Positions 22,378 to 34,599 are shown, numbered from the stretch's first letter. The stretch is DNA of 64,000 nt from Onchidella celtica (GCA_963931925.1 OZ007570.1:53202380-53266379); one strand, 5' to 3'. A program made the numbers and translations. The notes: generated by a model from the letters alone, not told the origin.

Positions 22378-23492
22378 ATGGTGACATCCTGTGCCGCTTA
22401 TGGCTGCACCAATCGCCAGACAGCAAAGAGGTCGCAAAACAGAGAGCATGATTTGACATTCCACCGATTTCCCATGAAAAACCAAGAATTACTCGCAAAA
22501 TGGATTGTTGCTGTCCGACGGGAACACTTCAAGCCGACATCCCATCATCGATTGTGTAGTAATCACTTTCTGAAAAGTGACTTCAATGAAGGTGATCACA
22601 GGAGAAAATTGAAATGGAATGCTGTGCCTTCGTTGTTCAATTTTCCTAAACATATCCAAAAGCAACCATTGCCTCAGAGAAGGAAGCTCGAACGCAAGCC
22701 CCTAGTACCAAAAGAAAATCATATAATGTCTAAAACAAAAAAGCCGTCCCTGGAGCAGATTCTTCATGGCCTAAATCATGATTATAGCTATTGCTCAGAT
22801 CCCCAGAAAGAAGTTGCCAACGCCAAGCAGCATGTGAAGAAACTGCAGGAGAAGTGTAAGAAGGTACGGGAAAAATTACGCCGCAGAACCAAATCAATGA
22901 GCGATCTAGTGTACTATATCTATGAGTGCAAAAGATTGCATCTATGGACTATAGTTTTAGTTGGAGATACTCATGCTTGACCTACACAGCAGGATTTGTG
23001 TGCGCACGTCTGATTCCAAAAATAAAATGTTCAGATTGCAGGGCTGCCTTGACATGTGCGGAAACTCCGGAAGATATTCGTTTCTCCTTTCTGAGGAGAA
23101 GAGATCAAGGCGGTCTTGTATGCCCTTCCGACGGTGTTGTGCAGCTTTTGTTGGCAACAGAAAAAGCATTCAGGGTTGTGATGCCTAGCCCAGATGTCAT
23201 GCAGACCTTGCCACACAAGAAATTCATTGATGTCCAGATTCAAAACCTCGTCCTCACATATGTAAAGGAGAAATATTTTGATCTATTCCCATCTCTGCGG
23301 GATCATTTCTATGACCACGAGATGATTGTAGAGGAGGACCACATCACTAGCCTCATCAAAAGTGTGGCATCTTACTACTTGCGGATGAGACTCTTTAAGG
23401 CTGGCAAATTGCACCAACAGAGAATGATCCTTGGAGGCAAAGCAGCCAAGAGGATGAAACTGAACAAGTTGGTACTGTTTAGTGGACAGTAG
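22378..23492 (+). pseudogene. THAP/P-element-like transposase, internally deleted
   Basis: The ATG at 22378 follows an acceptor site. Residues 1-100 form a THAP zinc finger with C5, C10, C60, H63 (C-x4-C-x49-C-x2-H) and an AVPTIF-like AVPSLF at 92-97. A basic coiled-coil stretch follows (KKLQEKCKKVREKLRRRTK), and this frame stops at about 22980. A second frame (about 22926-23492) resumes with the C-terminal part of a P-element/THAP9-type transposase (YTAGFVCARLIPK, KCSDCRAAL, then a helical region) and stops at 23490-23492. The central RNase H-like catalytic part of a usual ~800-900 residue transposase is missing, so this is an internally deleted copy. A spliced host gene made of the two exons is possible but less likely. 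No inverted repeats were found. Confidence 0.7.
22901..22924 (+). other. 24-nt shared word, copy 2
   Basis: This is identical to 33527-33550 and to the reverse complement of 13176-13199. It lies at the frame break between the N- and C-terminal halves of the THAP transposase, close to the place where the central part is lost. Confidence 0.6.
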
Positions 23493-23986
23493 TTTTTTTT
23501 TTGTGCTGCTCCTCATCCCCGTCTTGGAATACATGAACACCGGTGGTGAGTACAATTTTATGTATTTATTGTTTCTTGGTTCCTTGTTAAACCTGAATAG
23601 AAAATTACTCTATATGTGGACTTGCAATTTCTCTTGCGACCCGAGTTATTAGTGTTACAAAAGTGAATGTTTCATTTAACGTCCTCAAGAGATGTAGACT
23701 ATCCTTACTGTGAAACATACGACAGCGTGTGGAGTTTTCTTTTTTAACAGGATGTATATGTGTTACCTCTCCTCCTTCCATCAAACTGTTTACTGATTTC
23801 CATCTTTCCTTCTGTACCTCTTCTTCTTTCTTTCAAGAAATACTGTGTCCCGTGGGTGTGTCGTCCCCATACATTCTTCACGTTTGACTGATATTCAGTT
23901 GGATTAACTGATAATAAGGCTCTCTGTCTCATTCCTTTCTCCATTATTGAAATGTTGCTTTTTTTTGAATGGGTGACTGTGGACCT
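23493..23986. other. Spacer between the THAP pseudogene and the minus-strand gypsy
   Basis: No gene, inverted repeat or other element is recognised. A donor-like GGTGGTGAGTAC lies at about 23541. Confidence 0.4.
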
Positions 23987-25245
23987 TGTCGCGGATCGGG
24001 ATTTTGGGGAATATAGATCAAGAGGTCCGCTTCCCAATCACACGAGCACAAAAAAAAAACAACAACAATTAAACAACTTTCACTCTAAAAACTAAATAAA
24101 TCAATTTGAGTAACAGACTGCAAAGTTTATATATCTAACAAATTCAAAGATAAAATATACAATAGATAACGAATACAATAGCAACTGAAAATGCTCAGCT
24201 AAGCTGAGGAGCAACTATGAAGTACTTAAGGCAATGTAATATGAAGTTATCTAAGTCACAATAAATTTACATTCAAAAGAATCCGCGCCCGAGGGCGACG
24301 GATCCTGTAAGGTTTAAAGTTCTATCTCTCTTCATACTAAAACATATTTATATAGCGTCTCTGCCAGGCGCGCTCTGGTGTAGTTCACATGTGGTCGCGG
24401 GAAATGCATGTGGTCTGGCAGTACTGGTCAACAGTCTACATGTGTAGGTGGCTGTAAATTCAGCATGGAATTAAAATCTTTAGCTCACCATTCGGCCCTC
24501 ACATTTGTTGATATTAGCGCTGTGGGTTTAATGCTCAAACAAGTAGGCTTGGGCTCAGGAGCGTAGATTTCTGACAATGCTCCATCACTGTACATATCAG
24601 CTCAATCGCTGCGTCTCTATGACTTCTCATCTGGCTGAGAGCTCGCCGTCCACCTCGTAAATGGATTGTCTACATGTGGCCCAGAACTAAGTTCTGTATG
24701 GCCTTAAATACTGGACTGCATCTGCAGCTTACCGTCTAATTCCTGGATTGTGATTGGTGCAACCACTTCTAGCTCAGCTGCCGAACTGAGTTATTTTAAG
24801 TAACAGCCCTACGCAACGACCTTGGGTCGACATCAAAGGTCGTCGACATCAAAGGTCGAATGACTCAAGACAATAAAATGTAATTTTATAGCAATAAATT
24901 CTTAACATGTTCAAAACCCCGAGCTTTTACTCTGGATCACGGATTTTCTGTACGTCAACAGACGTCTCAATAACATTTAATTCCTACTCACCCCTTCCCT
25001 CTCTACTAAACCTAGTTCAAAACACGAGATATAAAAAGTGCTCAGCCATGCACACCTACGCTGTCCGTCTATCCTTCCCCACACCTTCTGTCTATCTTTT
25101 AGGAAAAAAAACTGTTCAAAACAAATTGTTTACGAGACCACGTTATGCTGGCTCGCACAATAATTACGTTTGTAAAAATTACTCACTGCTCTCTCACAAA
25201 AATTTAGTCAGTGGAAACATTTATGAATTAAATCTGTTCTTGACA
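23987..25245 (-). repeat. 3' LTR of the minus-strand gypsy
   Basis: In element orientation it begins TGTCAAGAACAG and ends GATCCGCGACA. It is 1259 bp against 1241 bp for the other LTR. The difference is explained by a tandem second copy of GTCGACATCAAAGGTC (at about 24826-24858) and two extra A residues in a poly(A) run. Confidence 0.92.
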
Positions 25246-25852
25246 CATCCCCCACCCCAGTGAAAACTTAGGGTTTGCACGACATAACTGTCTACTAACG
25301 TTGCTATGTAATAGTACTTTGGAAAGGGCTATATAGTAAAAAAATATATCGTTACTGAAAGTAAAAAAAAAAAAAAATTCTAAGAACGTGCATTATAGAT
25401 GGACAATAGCATATGTATATTTATATGCGACGTTCTGTGATAATATATAATTATTGTAGCACTTAAGAATTAAAGTGATAAACTTCTCTCACACAGACAT
25501 ACTGTAAAGACTGAAATATTGAGCAACTAGCTCATCGCTTCACTGAGCGTAATTAATACATTCATAGAACATGAACGAACAATAGTTAATTAAAGTAATG
25601 GTATCCTGGCAGCAGTAGGTCTGGTCGCTCGGTTTGCCATTTTCTCATCTCATTGACCCGCAGACAAAGGCGTCAAGGTTGTCTGAAACTCAGGTCATGG
25701 TCAGGATGGACGCTAGTGGAAAAAGGAATCACATGGAAATTTTGAGAAAGAATGTCCATAATTGGTAGGACAATATAATGTGAAACCATCCACGGTCTCC
25801 GAAAAAGGTGAAAAATGCTCAACCTCAATGTTTAACAGACTATTTTAGAACA
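25246..25852 (-). other. 3' untranslated part with polypurine tract
   Basis: In element orientation the bases just before the 3' LTR read CTGGGGTGGGGATG, a good polypurine tract for second-strand priming (about 25246-25259). The rest up to the pol stop at 25853 has no recognisable coding sequence. Confidence 0.65.
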
Positions 25853-28800
25853 CTAAATCAAACGGGACAATACATCAGCTTGTAAATTATCCTCCCCAGG
25901 TATAGCCCGAATAGTAAATTTGTATTCCTGGAGCGCAAGGCTTCATCTGGTTAGTCGAGCATTCTTGGCTCTGTTCGACTTAAGAAACAGTAATGGTCGA
26001 TGATCCGTTTCAATTATAAATTCCGACATTAATAAGTATCGAGAAAATGCACCTACCGCGTAAACAATTGCGAGGCACTCTCGTTCGACAATCGCATAGC
26101 GCGTCTCTCGATCAAGTAATTTCCGGCTTGCATATAAGCACGGTCGCAAGAAACCGTCACGCTGTTGGAGTAACACGGTGCCTATTCCTTTATCTGATGC
26201 ATCCGTTCGGACGATGAATGTCTGGCGTATATCGGGTAAAACAAGCAGGGGGAAAGTAGAAAATAAATTCTGAATAGTCTGAAGGGCATCAGCGCACTGA
26301 GGCGTCCAGACGACTCTATTTGGAACATTTTTCCTCGTTAGATCAGATAACGGGGCTGAGAGAGAGGAAAAGTTTGGTATAAATTTCCTGTAATAATTCA
26401 AAAGTCCCAACAAGCTACGGACTTGCTTTTTAGTTTTAGGAGGTTGCAGTTTCAAAATACTGGATATCTTGCGATCGTCTGGAGTCTGAACCCCGTGGGT
26501 TATGGTATGACCCAAAAAGTTTATATGGTGATATCCTAGGAACACTTTACTGGGTCTCGCGGTAAGGCCAGCTCGGCGAAGAGCGGCAAAAACTTGACGA
26601 AGGGCCATTAAGTGGCCAGCCCAATCAGCCTGAAAAATACATATATCATCGAAATATGATAGAACGCAGCGCAATTCATTTAGCAAGATGTTCATCATGC
26701 GCGCGAAAGTGGCTGGTGCAGTAACCAGTCCAAAAGGCATATATTTCCATTGGATTAAACCCAAAGGGGTTTGAAAAGCTGTATATTGTTTACTTCCTTC
26801 TTCGAGAGGAATCTGCCAATATCCTTTGGATAAGTCTATTTTAGAGAAGATACTTGCATTGGATAACCGCGCGAATAAGTCCTCCTGGTTGGGAATGGGT
26901 TCCGCATCATAGATGGTTATAGCATTGAGCTTTCTATAGTCAATACAAAAACGCACGGTATCGTCTTTCTTCTTGACCAGGACAATCGGTGAGCAATACG
27001 GACTTGTTGATCGCTCTATCACGCCTAGCCGCAGCATGGCACGTACTTCTGTAATTATCGTTTCGTGAGCGTGCAGCGGGCGTGGGTACGGTTTAACAAA
27101 CACCGGTACGTCTGTCTGAAGTCGTATTACATGTTGGACTAAAGACGTACAACCCGGCAAATCCGTGAACACCGTGGCAAATTCTTGGAGCAGGTGTGTA
27201 AGATCCCGTTTCTGCGACGGCGCAAGCTCATCATTGATATTAACATCGTTTATACTCTCGGTGGCCTGTAATATGGGCAACGATTTGTCGATACTCAAAG
27301 GATCCTCGTCGTCGACAGTAACTAAAGCCGCGTTGGCCATTGGGACGACATGAACGGAGTTGTTACGACGATCATCGCTAGGCAGGTACTTTTTCAGCAT
27401 ATTAATATGAAATATTTTCCTCTGCCCACGAATATCTATCAAATAATTCACTCTGGAGAGTCTCTTAAGGACTCTGTATGGTCCCTTCCAAGTTAGAAGG
27501 AGTTTGTTTTGCGTTTGCGGCAAAAGAACAAGTGTCAGATCTCCGACTGACAAGGCGCGCATTTGGGCGCCCTGATCGCGGTAAAATTTTGAAGAACTCG
27601 CTCTAGCGCATGCAAATTGCAGAGCGGTTTTGCATGCATTAATAATTCGTTGTCGGAGATCGACAACATATTGATACGCGCATCGCGTATCATAATCGTC
27701 GGTTTCAGAACCGGCGAACAATTGACTAAGTACGGCCATCGGGCCACGTGGTTTACGTCCGTATAATAACTCAAATGGGGAGAAACCCGTGGACGCGTTC
27801 GGGAGTTCCCTATAGGCGAAGAGAATAGCGGGGAGCTGACGGTCCCAGTCTCCAGGTTTGTCGGCGGATACGCGTGCTAGCATAGACTTCATGCTCGCAT
27901 TCCACCTCTCGCAACAACCATTTGACTGCGGATGATAGGGGGACGTTAATTTCTGTTTAATTCCCGCTAATTCTAGTACCTTTTTGTATAGATCAGAGGT
28001 GAATTGTGGTCCTCTGTCTGAAAGAATCTCGGTCGGAAATCCGACTCGCGAGAAAATAGTAACAAGCGCCTCAGCGACATGGTCAGCCGTAATGTCTCTC
28101 AAAGGAATAGCCTCAGGCCAGCGCGTCGCGTAGTCGATTACCGAAAGGATGAATCGATGGCCTCTGTCTGATTTACTAAGAGCACCTACTATGTCAACTG
28201 CGACACGCTCGAATGGTGTTGAGACTGGAGGCATCTCCTGAAGGGGTGCGCGTGATGCTTTACCTTTAGGTGTACGTTTTTGACATACATCGCAGCGCGC
28301 CACAAAACGGTTCACGTCCGCGTATACACCAGGCCAGAAAAAATGAGCCAATATCCGTGATTTGGTTCTGGCTGAACCTTGATGGCCTGAAAATGATGTA
28401 TCATGCGCGAGACGCAGAATGTCGCGACGGAACGACTTAGGCACCACGAGCTGTTCAATGGTCTCACGTTTACTTCGGAAATTTCTGTATAATAATTCAT
28501 TTTTAATGATAAACGGAGAGGCATTTCCGTTCTGAGGCTGAACTTTCGCAAACAGCGGTTTTAGTGATGGATCGCTTTGTTGTTCCTTATAGAAAACTGT
28601 AGGCGTGACATTAAAATCAAACGCCGGGGTTTGTAAATTACCATCCGGTGGACGTTTTGACTGTTGTCGTGTGGTGACACACGCAACGTTTTCGTTCCAA
28701 ACTTTTAACTGGCCGTCAGGTGTATCATTAACCTGTGGTAAATTACCAATAATTAGATCGGCAACCGGATTTGGTAATACGCATGCCGTTACGACACCTG

Positions 28801-29934
28801 TAATAAATGGCGTGTCGATGTATATCTCCGCGAGACGGAATCGCTCGACGGAGCCCCCGAAAGTAATGCAAGTTGCCTGTTGTTCAATCAGTTGGGTCGG
28901 TCTGACCAGTGATTCCCTAACACCGACAGTGGTGCAACCTGAATCGCGTAAGACAGACGCGGGTATGGCGTTAACATGACCCTCATATAAGGTCAATGAC
29001 CCGTGTTGATGGAGGGCCGACATAACCGGAACGGTGCCCGTCATGGGCGACGTAATTTCAACGCTACGGCTACTCTGTGCAGCCGGAACAATGACGGTGC
29101 AAGCATTTGCAGCTTCAAACTTAACCCTACAATATTTTGAAGTATGACCTGGTTTATTGCACCGATAACACCTAATGCTGTCATATATATTACGTCTGGG
29201 TTGCATTGGAGGTGCATTATATGGATTATCATAATATGCCCAAGGAGGTGGACATGGTGGGCTCTGATAATGGTAGCCCTCGTTAACGTCACGACGGGGT
29301 GGACCTGAATAGCGAATAAAATGTCCCCGAGTGGGAGGTCCAGCACGGCTTGGAAAACCGCGAGCTTTATTGGGCGGCGGTTCGGAATATGCACGCGGAG
29401 GCGGCGTCTGGCGATGAACTGGTCGAGAATTTCTTGTACCCATTGGCGCAGTTCCACCGACTCCGGCATAAAATGGTTCGCTAGTTTTGGCTTTAGCCAG
29501 CGAACGATTAGGGTGTGCGGACGCGTACTGTTCTACTAAGGACGTGATTTCCGCTAACGTCTTAGGTGCCCACTCTTTAATGTGGGAGACTAGTTCTGAA
29601 TGGCACGCGTTAAATATTTGGTCCTTCAGAACGAGCTCATAAAGCCCTTTAAAATTACCGTCAGCGACACCAGCCAGCTGAATCCAGCGGTCTAAGTAGT
29701 GCTTTAGGCGGTCGACGTACGTTGAAAAATTTTCGGACGGGCCTGGCTTACAAGTCCGGAATCTTTGGTGAAAACCGTCCTCGGTGTGTTGAAAACGCTT
29801 TAAAAGAGCCTTTTTAAGGATGTCGTAATTTTTAGAATCCTCGATGTTGAGGCCATGGAATACTTCAAGTGCACGTCCCGTTAATAAATTTGCAAGGCAC
29901 GAAGTCCATTCAGTTCTTTCCCATCCGGCTGGCT
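25853..29934 (-). pseudogene. Gag body and Pol (protease-integrase-RT-RNase H), one internal stop
   Basis: This is one continuous frame from about 29934 to a TGA at 25940-25942, continuing to a final TAG at 25853-25855. Counting from the first Met (29443) as residue 1: CCHC knuckle at 92-105 (CYRCNKPGHTSKYC), protease DSG at 167-169, integrase zinc His/Cys at about 347, 354, 384 and 387, and integrase catalytic D417, D476 and E512 (35 residues between the last two). A C-terminal integrase part lies at about 650-690. RT follows (about 770-990) with the YFDD box at 930-933, then RNase H from about 1070 (RTDASDKGIG, TDHRPLLF). The TGA replaces an expected Trp inside the RNase H tail. Integrase clearly precedes RT, unlike ordinary Ty3/gypsy. 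Confidence 0.92.
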
Positions 29935-30395
29935 ACCGCGTGGAGCTCAAAACGATGAATATAAGAATCGATCTGGTCGACCTTATCATTATAGGTTGGA
30001 AGCTTTGGTTTTGCTTTAACATTATTCGTTGGAACACTTGGAGCCGCGGTCGGTTGGTTTCCTTGCAGCTCTAATTTCTTTAGGGCAATTTCCTGCTCTC
30101 GATGAGCCGCTTTGTCGGCTCTTTCTTCTATTTCTCTTTGTCGTTGTCTTTCTTCTTTTTCTTTTTCTCGTTCGCGTTCCGCGGCCTTCTCGGCTCTTTC
30201 TTCTATTTCTCTTTGTCGTTCTCTTTCTTCTTTTTCTTTTTCTCGTTCGCGTTCCGCGGCCTTCTCGGCTCTATCTGCGGCACGCTCTTCTCTAGCTAGG
30301 TCTTCTTTTAGTCTACTCTCGCACCAAGAAGCCAGCTGGTCCTCGGGTATGCCTAACAGCTTCGCTGAATTTATATAGGAAGTGTAATCGGCCAT
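29910..30395 (-). pseudogene. Gag N-terminal region, frameshifted
   Basis: Starts MADYTSYINSAKLLGIPEDQ and continues with two long Glu/Arg/Lys-rich repeats (EREKEKEERQRQREIEERA type), a likely coiled coil. It then reaches the conserved KPKLPTYNDKVDQIDSYIHR motif and goes out of frame at about 29935, where it ends in a stop while the true Gag body continues in the neighbouring frame. The overlap is a few bases long and sits in a place where the sister element is continuous, so this is a mutation rather than programmed frameshifting. Confidence 0.85.
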
Positions 30396-31773
30396 TATGA
30401 TTAGTTACACTCACAATAGGTCTCTACAGGAGATCTATTAATGTTAATGGACAGGTATCCGGATATATTCACGCAATAACCCGTCTGGCAGTGTACTATG
30501 TTATCACTGTAGTATTTACGTTAATCCGATACGCGATAAAAAATATTTACTTATTTAACTCCGCGATTATTAATCCCTGAGGCAATTTGCACTCGTCGGG
30601 TCGACGTCCCTAGTAGACGACAAAATACAAACAATGTTCCTTCTTCAATGAAATCGCAGTGTCCTTACTGTTATCACTGCCGATGTAATATATAATTACA
30701 TGTGAATCAACGAATATTAGATCGTTGATTAATATTTTTAGCTATTTTTCTATAGCTCTTGTATAATTGTAATCGCAAGGTAATTTTATTACCTGTAGTT
30801 CTCTTTAAAGAACAATAACTTCAGTAATTATATACTGGATATTCAAGGCAGGTGCACAACTGCACTTGAATGGGGAATCAATATTCCCAATATATAAATA
30901 TATACTCTGGCGTATCAGCCTTATACGTCACAATAACCAGATAAACTCAATCAATGCGTCAATGTAGACACATGACTCACACAGGCATTATATTAAACAA
31001 AGGAATGTATAATTATAATGTACGTAAGGTGTAATAAAAAACAACAACACGAAACTAGACGCCAGACCAACAAGAAAAGACGGACAATAACAAACTCTAC
31101 AGTCTGAACATATTTACAGATAGGATTAAGAAGAGGACAAGAGAGACGTCTTCCTAAAACAACGAGGAAGATGGAAACGCTACAATCTAAACAAAGTGTA
31201 CAGATCCCTATCAAAGTCCGTTCTCGCGAATGCGACTTCCCACAGTTTCAATAACCACTGGTGTTGCGAGACCGCACAATCTGTCGTCGAGACGGCAGAG
31301 TCTGCGACCAAGCCACCACTTTGGCAGGGGGGACCCGCAAACGTAAGAACGCCCTCGCCACCGCCCGTGAGTTCCTAAACACAGAGAAAAAGTAAAATCA
31401 GCCTGTAAAACAGAAGGAGGAACACTCAACTCCTTAACGCAGACAATATTAAGGATGGAATCACTTAACTCAAGGAACTGGTGGAGATTCCTTTAGCCCT
31501 TGCGTACACCACAGTCAGTACGTTTGTCTTTCTTCGATCAGTTATGTTGAAGTCTCCTTGGCCTCGATCCTCGGGTCAATGGGAGAGCCGGAAATATGTG
31601 GAACAAATAATCAAAGAAAGCAGTATACAAAACTAAATACAATGAAGTAATTAAAGTGGCTCAACGGGAAGACCACGTGAGCACTGAAACTGAAAAGAAA
31701 CAAAAGTGAATCAAAGAGAAAAACGATATTATAATCTAATCTAAATAAACTATAAATTAAACAATGTCGTGTA
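30396..31773 (-). other. 5' leader of the minus-strand gypsy
   Basis: This untranslated leader of ~1.4 kb lies between the primer-binding site and the Gag ATG. It is AT-rich. No conserved open frame was seen. Confidence 0.6.
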
Positions 31774-31785
31774 GTGTCCCCTCCA
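31774..31785 (-). other. Probable primer-binding site
   Basis: In element orientation TGGAGGGGACAC starts one base after the LTR end. The first ten bases equal those at 16590-16599 in the plus-strand element, which points to the same primer tRNA for both families. Confidence 0.7.
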
Positions 31786-31786
31786 G

Positions 31787-33027
31787 TGTCGCGGATCGGG
31801 ATTTTGGGGAATATAGATCAAGAGGTCCGCTTCCCAATCACACAAGCACAAAAAAAACAACAACAATTAAACAACTTTCACTCTAAAAACTAAATAAATC
31901 AATTTGAGTAACAGACTGCAAAGTTTATATATCTAACAAATTCAAAGATAAAATATACAATAGATAACGAATACAATAGCAACTGAAAATGCTCAGCTAA
32001 GCTGAGGACCAACTATGAAGTACTTAAGGCAATGTAATATGAAGTTATCTAAGTCACAATAAATTTACATTCAAAAGAATCCGCGCCCGAGGGCGACGGA
32101 TCCTGTAAGGTTTAAAGTTCTATCTCTCTTCATACTAAAACATATTTATATAGCGTCTCTGCCAGGCGCGCTCTGGTGTAGTTCACACGTGGTCGCGGGA
32201 AATGCATGTGGTCTGGCAGTACTGGTCAACAGTCTACATGTGTAGGTGGCTGTAAATTCAGCATGGAATTAAAATCTTTAGCTCACCATTCGGCCCTCAC
32301 ATTTGTTGATATTAGCGCTGTGGGTTTAATGCTCAAACAAGTAGGCTTGGGCTCAGGAGCGTAGATTTCTGACAATGCTCCATCACTGTACATATCAGCC
32401 CAATCGCTGCGTCTCTATGACTTCTCATCTGGCTGAGAGCTCGCCGTCCACCTCGTAAATGGATTGTCTACATGTGGCCCAGAACTAAGTTCTGTATGGC
32501 CTTAAATACTGGACTGCATCTGCAGCTTACCGTCTAATTCCTGGATTGTGATTGGTGCAACCACTTCTAGCTCAGCTGCCGAACTGAGTTATTTTAAGTA
32601 ACAGCCCTACGCAACGACCTTGGGTCGACACCAAAGGTCGAATGACTCAAGACAATAAAATGTAATTTTATAGCAATAAATTCTTAACATGTTCAAAACC
32701 CCGAGCTTTTACTCTGGATCACGGATTTTCTGTACGTCAACAGACGTCTCAATAACATTTAATTCCTACTCACCCCTTCCCTCTTTACTAAACCTAGTTC
32801 AAAACACGAGATATAAAAAGTGCTCAGCCATGCACACCTACGCTGTCCGTCTATCCTTCCCCACACCTTCTGTCTATCTTTTAGGAAAAAAAACTGTTCA
32901 AAACAAATTGTTTACGAGACCACGTTATGCTGGCTCGCACAATAATTACGTTTGTAAAAATTACTCACTGCTCTCTCACAAAAATTTAGTCAGTGGAAAC
33001 ATTTATGAATTAAATCTGTTCTTGACA
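31787..33027 (-). repeat. 5' LTR of the minus-strand gypsy
   Basis: 1241 bp, almost identical to 23987-25245. In element orientation it runs TGTCAAGAACAG...CCGCGACA. Confidence 0.92.
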
Positions 33028-33614
33028 GACATCAAAATCATGAGTCGCTAGCTGGTCAAACCATTGTTTTTTAAACATCACTCTGCGTCGTTTTGTTTTG
33101 TTTTTTGGTGGGGTGAGGTGGGTTGTATAGCCCATTGAATGCATATGCGGTATGTATTTTAATTGAATTCCGCCAAGATTAACATTGTAGATGTAGATAA
33201 TTTTTTCAACATTTTTTTTTTTTTTTTTTTTGAAGGTCGATATACATAGCACTATGAAAGTATAAAGCTGTCTCATAATGAGTTGTTTCAATGCTCAAAA
33301 ACTTCTGAAGAGCATTTAGAACAGTGATTTGTATATTATTGTCTCGCAAACTCACACATGGTAAACCCCCTCCCCCCCCCCTCTCCCGAAAACAAAAAAC
33401 AACGCCCGCCCGCAACATTACTGCTATACTCCTTGGCTGGCACGACTGTACAGCATCGGCGAGCTTCAGGCTTAGCGTAATGGCGGCCTCGTTTTCAATT
33501 CGTTGCGTGGGCCGCTGGCTGGCTCAGCGATCTAGTGTACTATATCTATGGTGCTGGCAGTGTGAAAGAGACTTAACCCTTTTGCTGTCAAGCCCAAACG
33601 CCCTTCCTTCCTCC
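33028..33614. other. Spacer with 24-nt word, no gene
   Basis: No gene is supported. It contains a T run near 33212-33231, a C-rich run at about 33367-33382, the word ATGGCGGCC near 33480, and the 24-nt word at 33527-33550 shared with two other loci. Confidence 0.5.
33527..33550 (+). other. 24-nt shared word, copy 3
   Basis: This is identical to 22901-22924 and to the reverse complement of 13176-13199. ATGGCGGCC lies 46 bases upstream. At the 13 kb locus the equivalent distance is 57 bases. Confidence 0.6.
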
Positions 33615-33622
33615 AGACTTTT

Positions 33623-34026
33623 CACAGACTAATAAATCAACCAGACTGGAAACACAAGCTTCGGGCTGTGTCGTTTTTTACGGAAGTTAATGAGATGCGG
33701 CCGTATAACCAACGTGGCCGCCACTCGGGAAATTCCGATTCTAGTTCTATCTGCAGTAGAAATTTCTTTTTATTTGTCAAGATTGGTTGTACATGTATTA
33801 ATAATGCATTATCTTGCCTATCCTTTCATTTTATTGTTTACAGCTGCCTTTTTTTTTTATTGTTATAAATGATGATCGTCTGGACTTTTAACGACCGCTG
33901 CATTGTAGCTATGCTGAAGCGTCGGTCGCAACCGTAAACCTAATGTGGCGGATGGTTCATGACCTTTCGCTATTTTGTGACGTCACACAATGGGCTGATC
34001 CAGTCTGGGTATTTTATTAGTCTGTG
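33623..34026. mobile_element. 404-bp hAT-type MITE with 8-bp target duplication
   Basis: Terminal inverted repeats CACAGACTAATAAA at the left and TTTATTAGTCTGTG at the right. The 8-bp target copies AGACTTTT flank it at 33615-33622 and 34027-34034. A second member of the family is at 58300-58663, with a different 8-bp duplication. The inside codes for nothing and holds the conserved blocks GCTATGCTGAAGCGTCGGTC and TTTTGTGACGTCACACAATG. Eight-base duplications fit hAT transposases. Confidence 0.9.
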
Positions 34027-34599
34027 AGACTTTTAGACTAATGGATTATCGAGAAGAAAGTTAGCAGGAAGCAGTAAAATTAGGAGTGCAAAACATGCCG
34101 GAACAATGTCGGCAGATAAATCGGCCTCGCCGCAGTTTTAGCATGAAACGGTAAGGCCGATAATTATATCGGCAGTGTGGCAGTCTTCTGCAACATTTGA
34201 CGGCCCGATATATCAGCCCTGTGTTAGCATGTGAGACAATGAAAGGGAATTATGTTACTAATATGGCAAGGGCATTAGCTCATTCATTAGCCATCGGACA
34301 TGTCAGTCTCCAGTTTTCGCTCTTTCTAAAAAGTATTCCATGGCCTTTAAAACCCGTTTTGCTTGCACGTTCATGTCTCACGACTCTTACTATTCCCCTG
34401 CAACAATTCGGCCATTTAATTTTTCAAAAACCCTTTAATGGTATTCTTAGATATTTAAGATAACCGATGATTGTACACATCCACCAACGCTGGTTTAATA
34501 AGGACTTAAGCAACGGAGGTCGACTTGACTGTACAAACTTATTATGCACAATCTGGTAAGGAATACATAATTGTGCGACTCTTTAGGACCTTCTTACAC

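Larger units (their letters stand above)
23987..33027 (-). mobile_element. Near-complete Gmr1-like Ty3/gypsy retrotransposon (minus strand)
   Basis: Two LTRs (31787-33027 as 5' and 23987-25245 as 3') enclose a leader, gag and a pol ordered protease-integrase-RT-RNase H. By eye the LTRs differ by about six substitutions, a 16-bp tandem duplication and a short poly(A) length change, so the insertion is recent. The flanks GACCT (23982-23986) and GACAT (33028-33032) look like a 5-bp target duplication with one mismatch. There is one frameshift in gag and one TGA in RNase H. No envelope-like ORF lies between pol and the 3' LTR. Its pol is clearly related to that of the plus-strand element at 15365, but the LTRs are not alignable by eye, so these are two families of one lineage. 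Confidence 0.92.

Noticed and set aside
24907..25263. Near-identical ~118-codon plus-strand frames at 24907 and 32689
   Set aside because: They are the same position in the two LTRs of one element, on the strand opposite to transcription; the LTR duplication explains the match.
30029..30378. Phe/Ser/Leu-rich plus-strand frames
   Set aside because: They are antisense shadows of the charged coiled-coil repeats in Gag.
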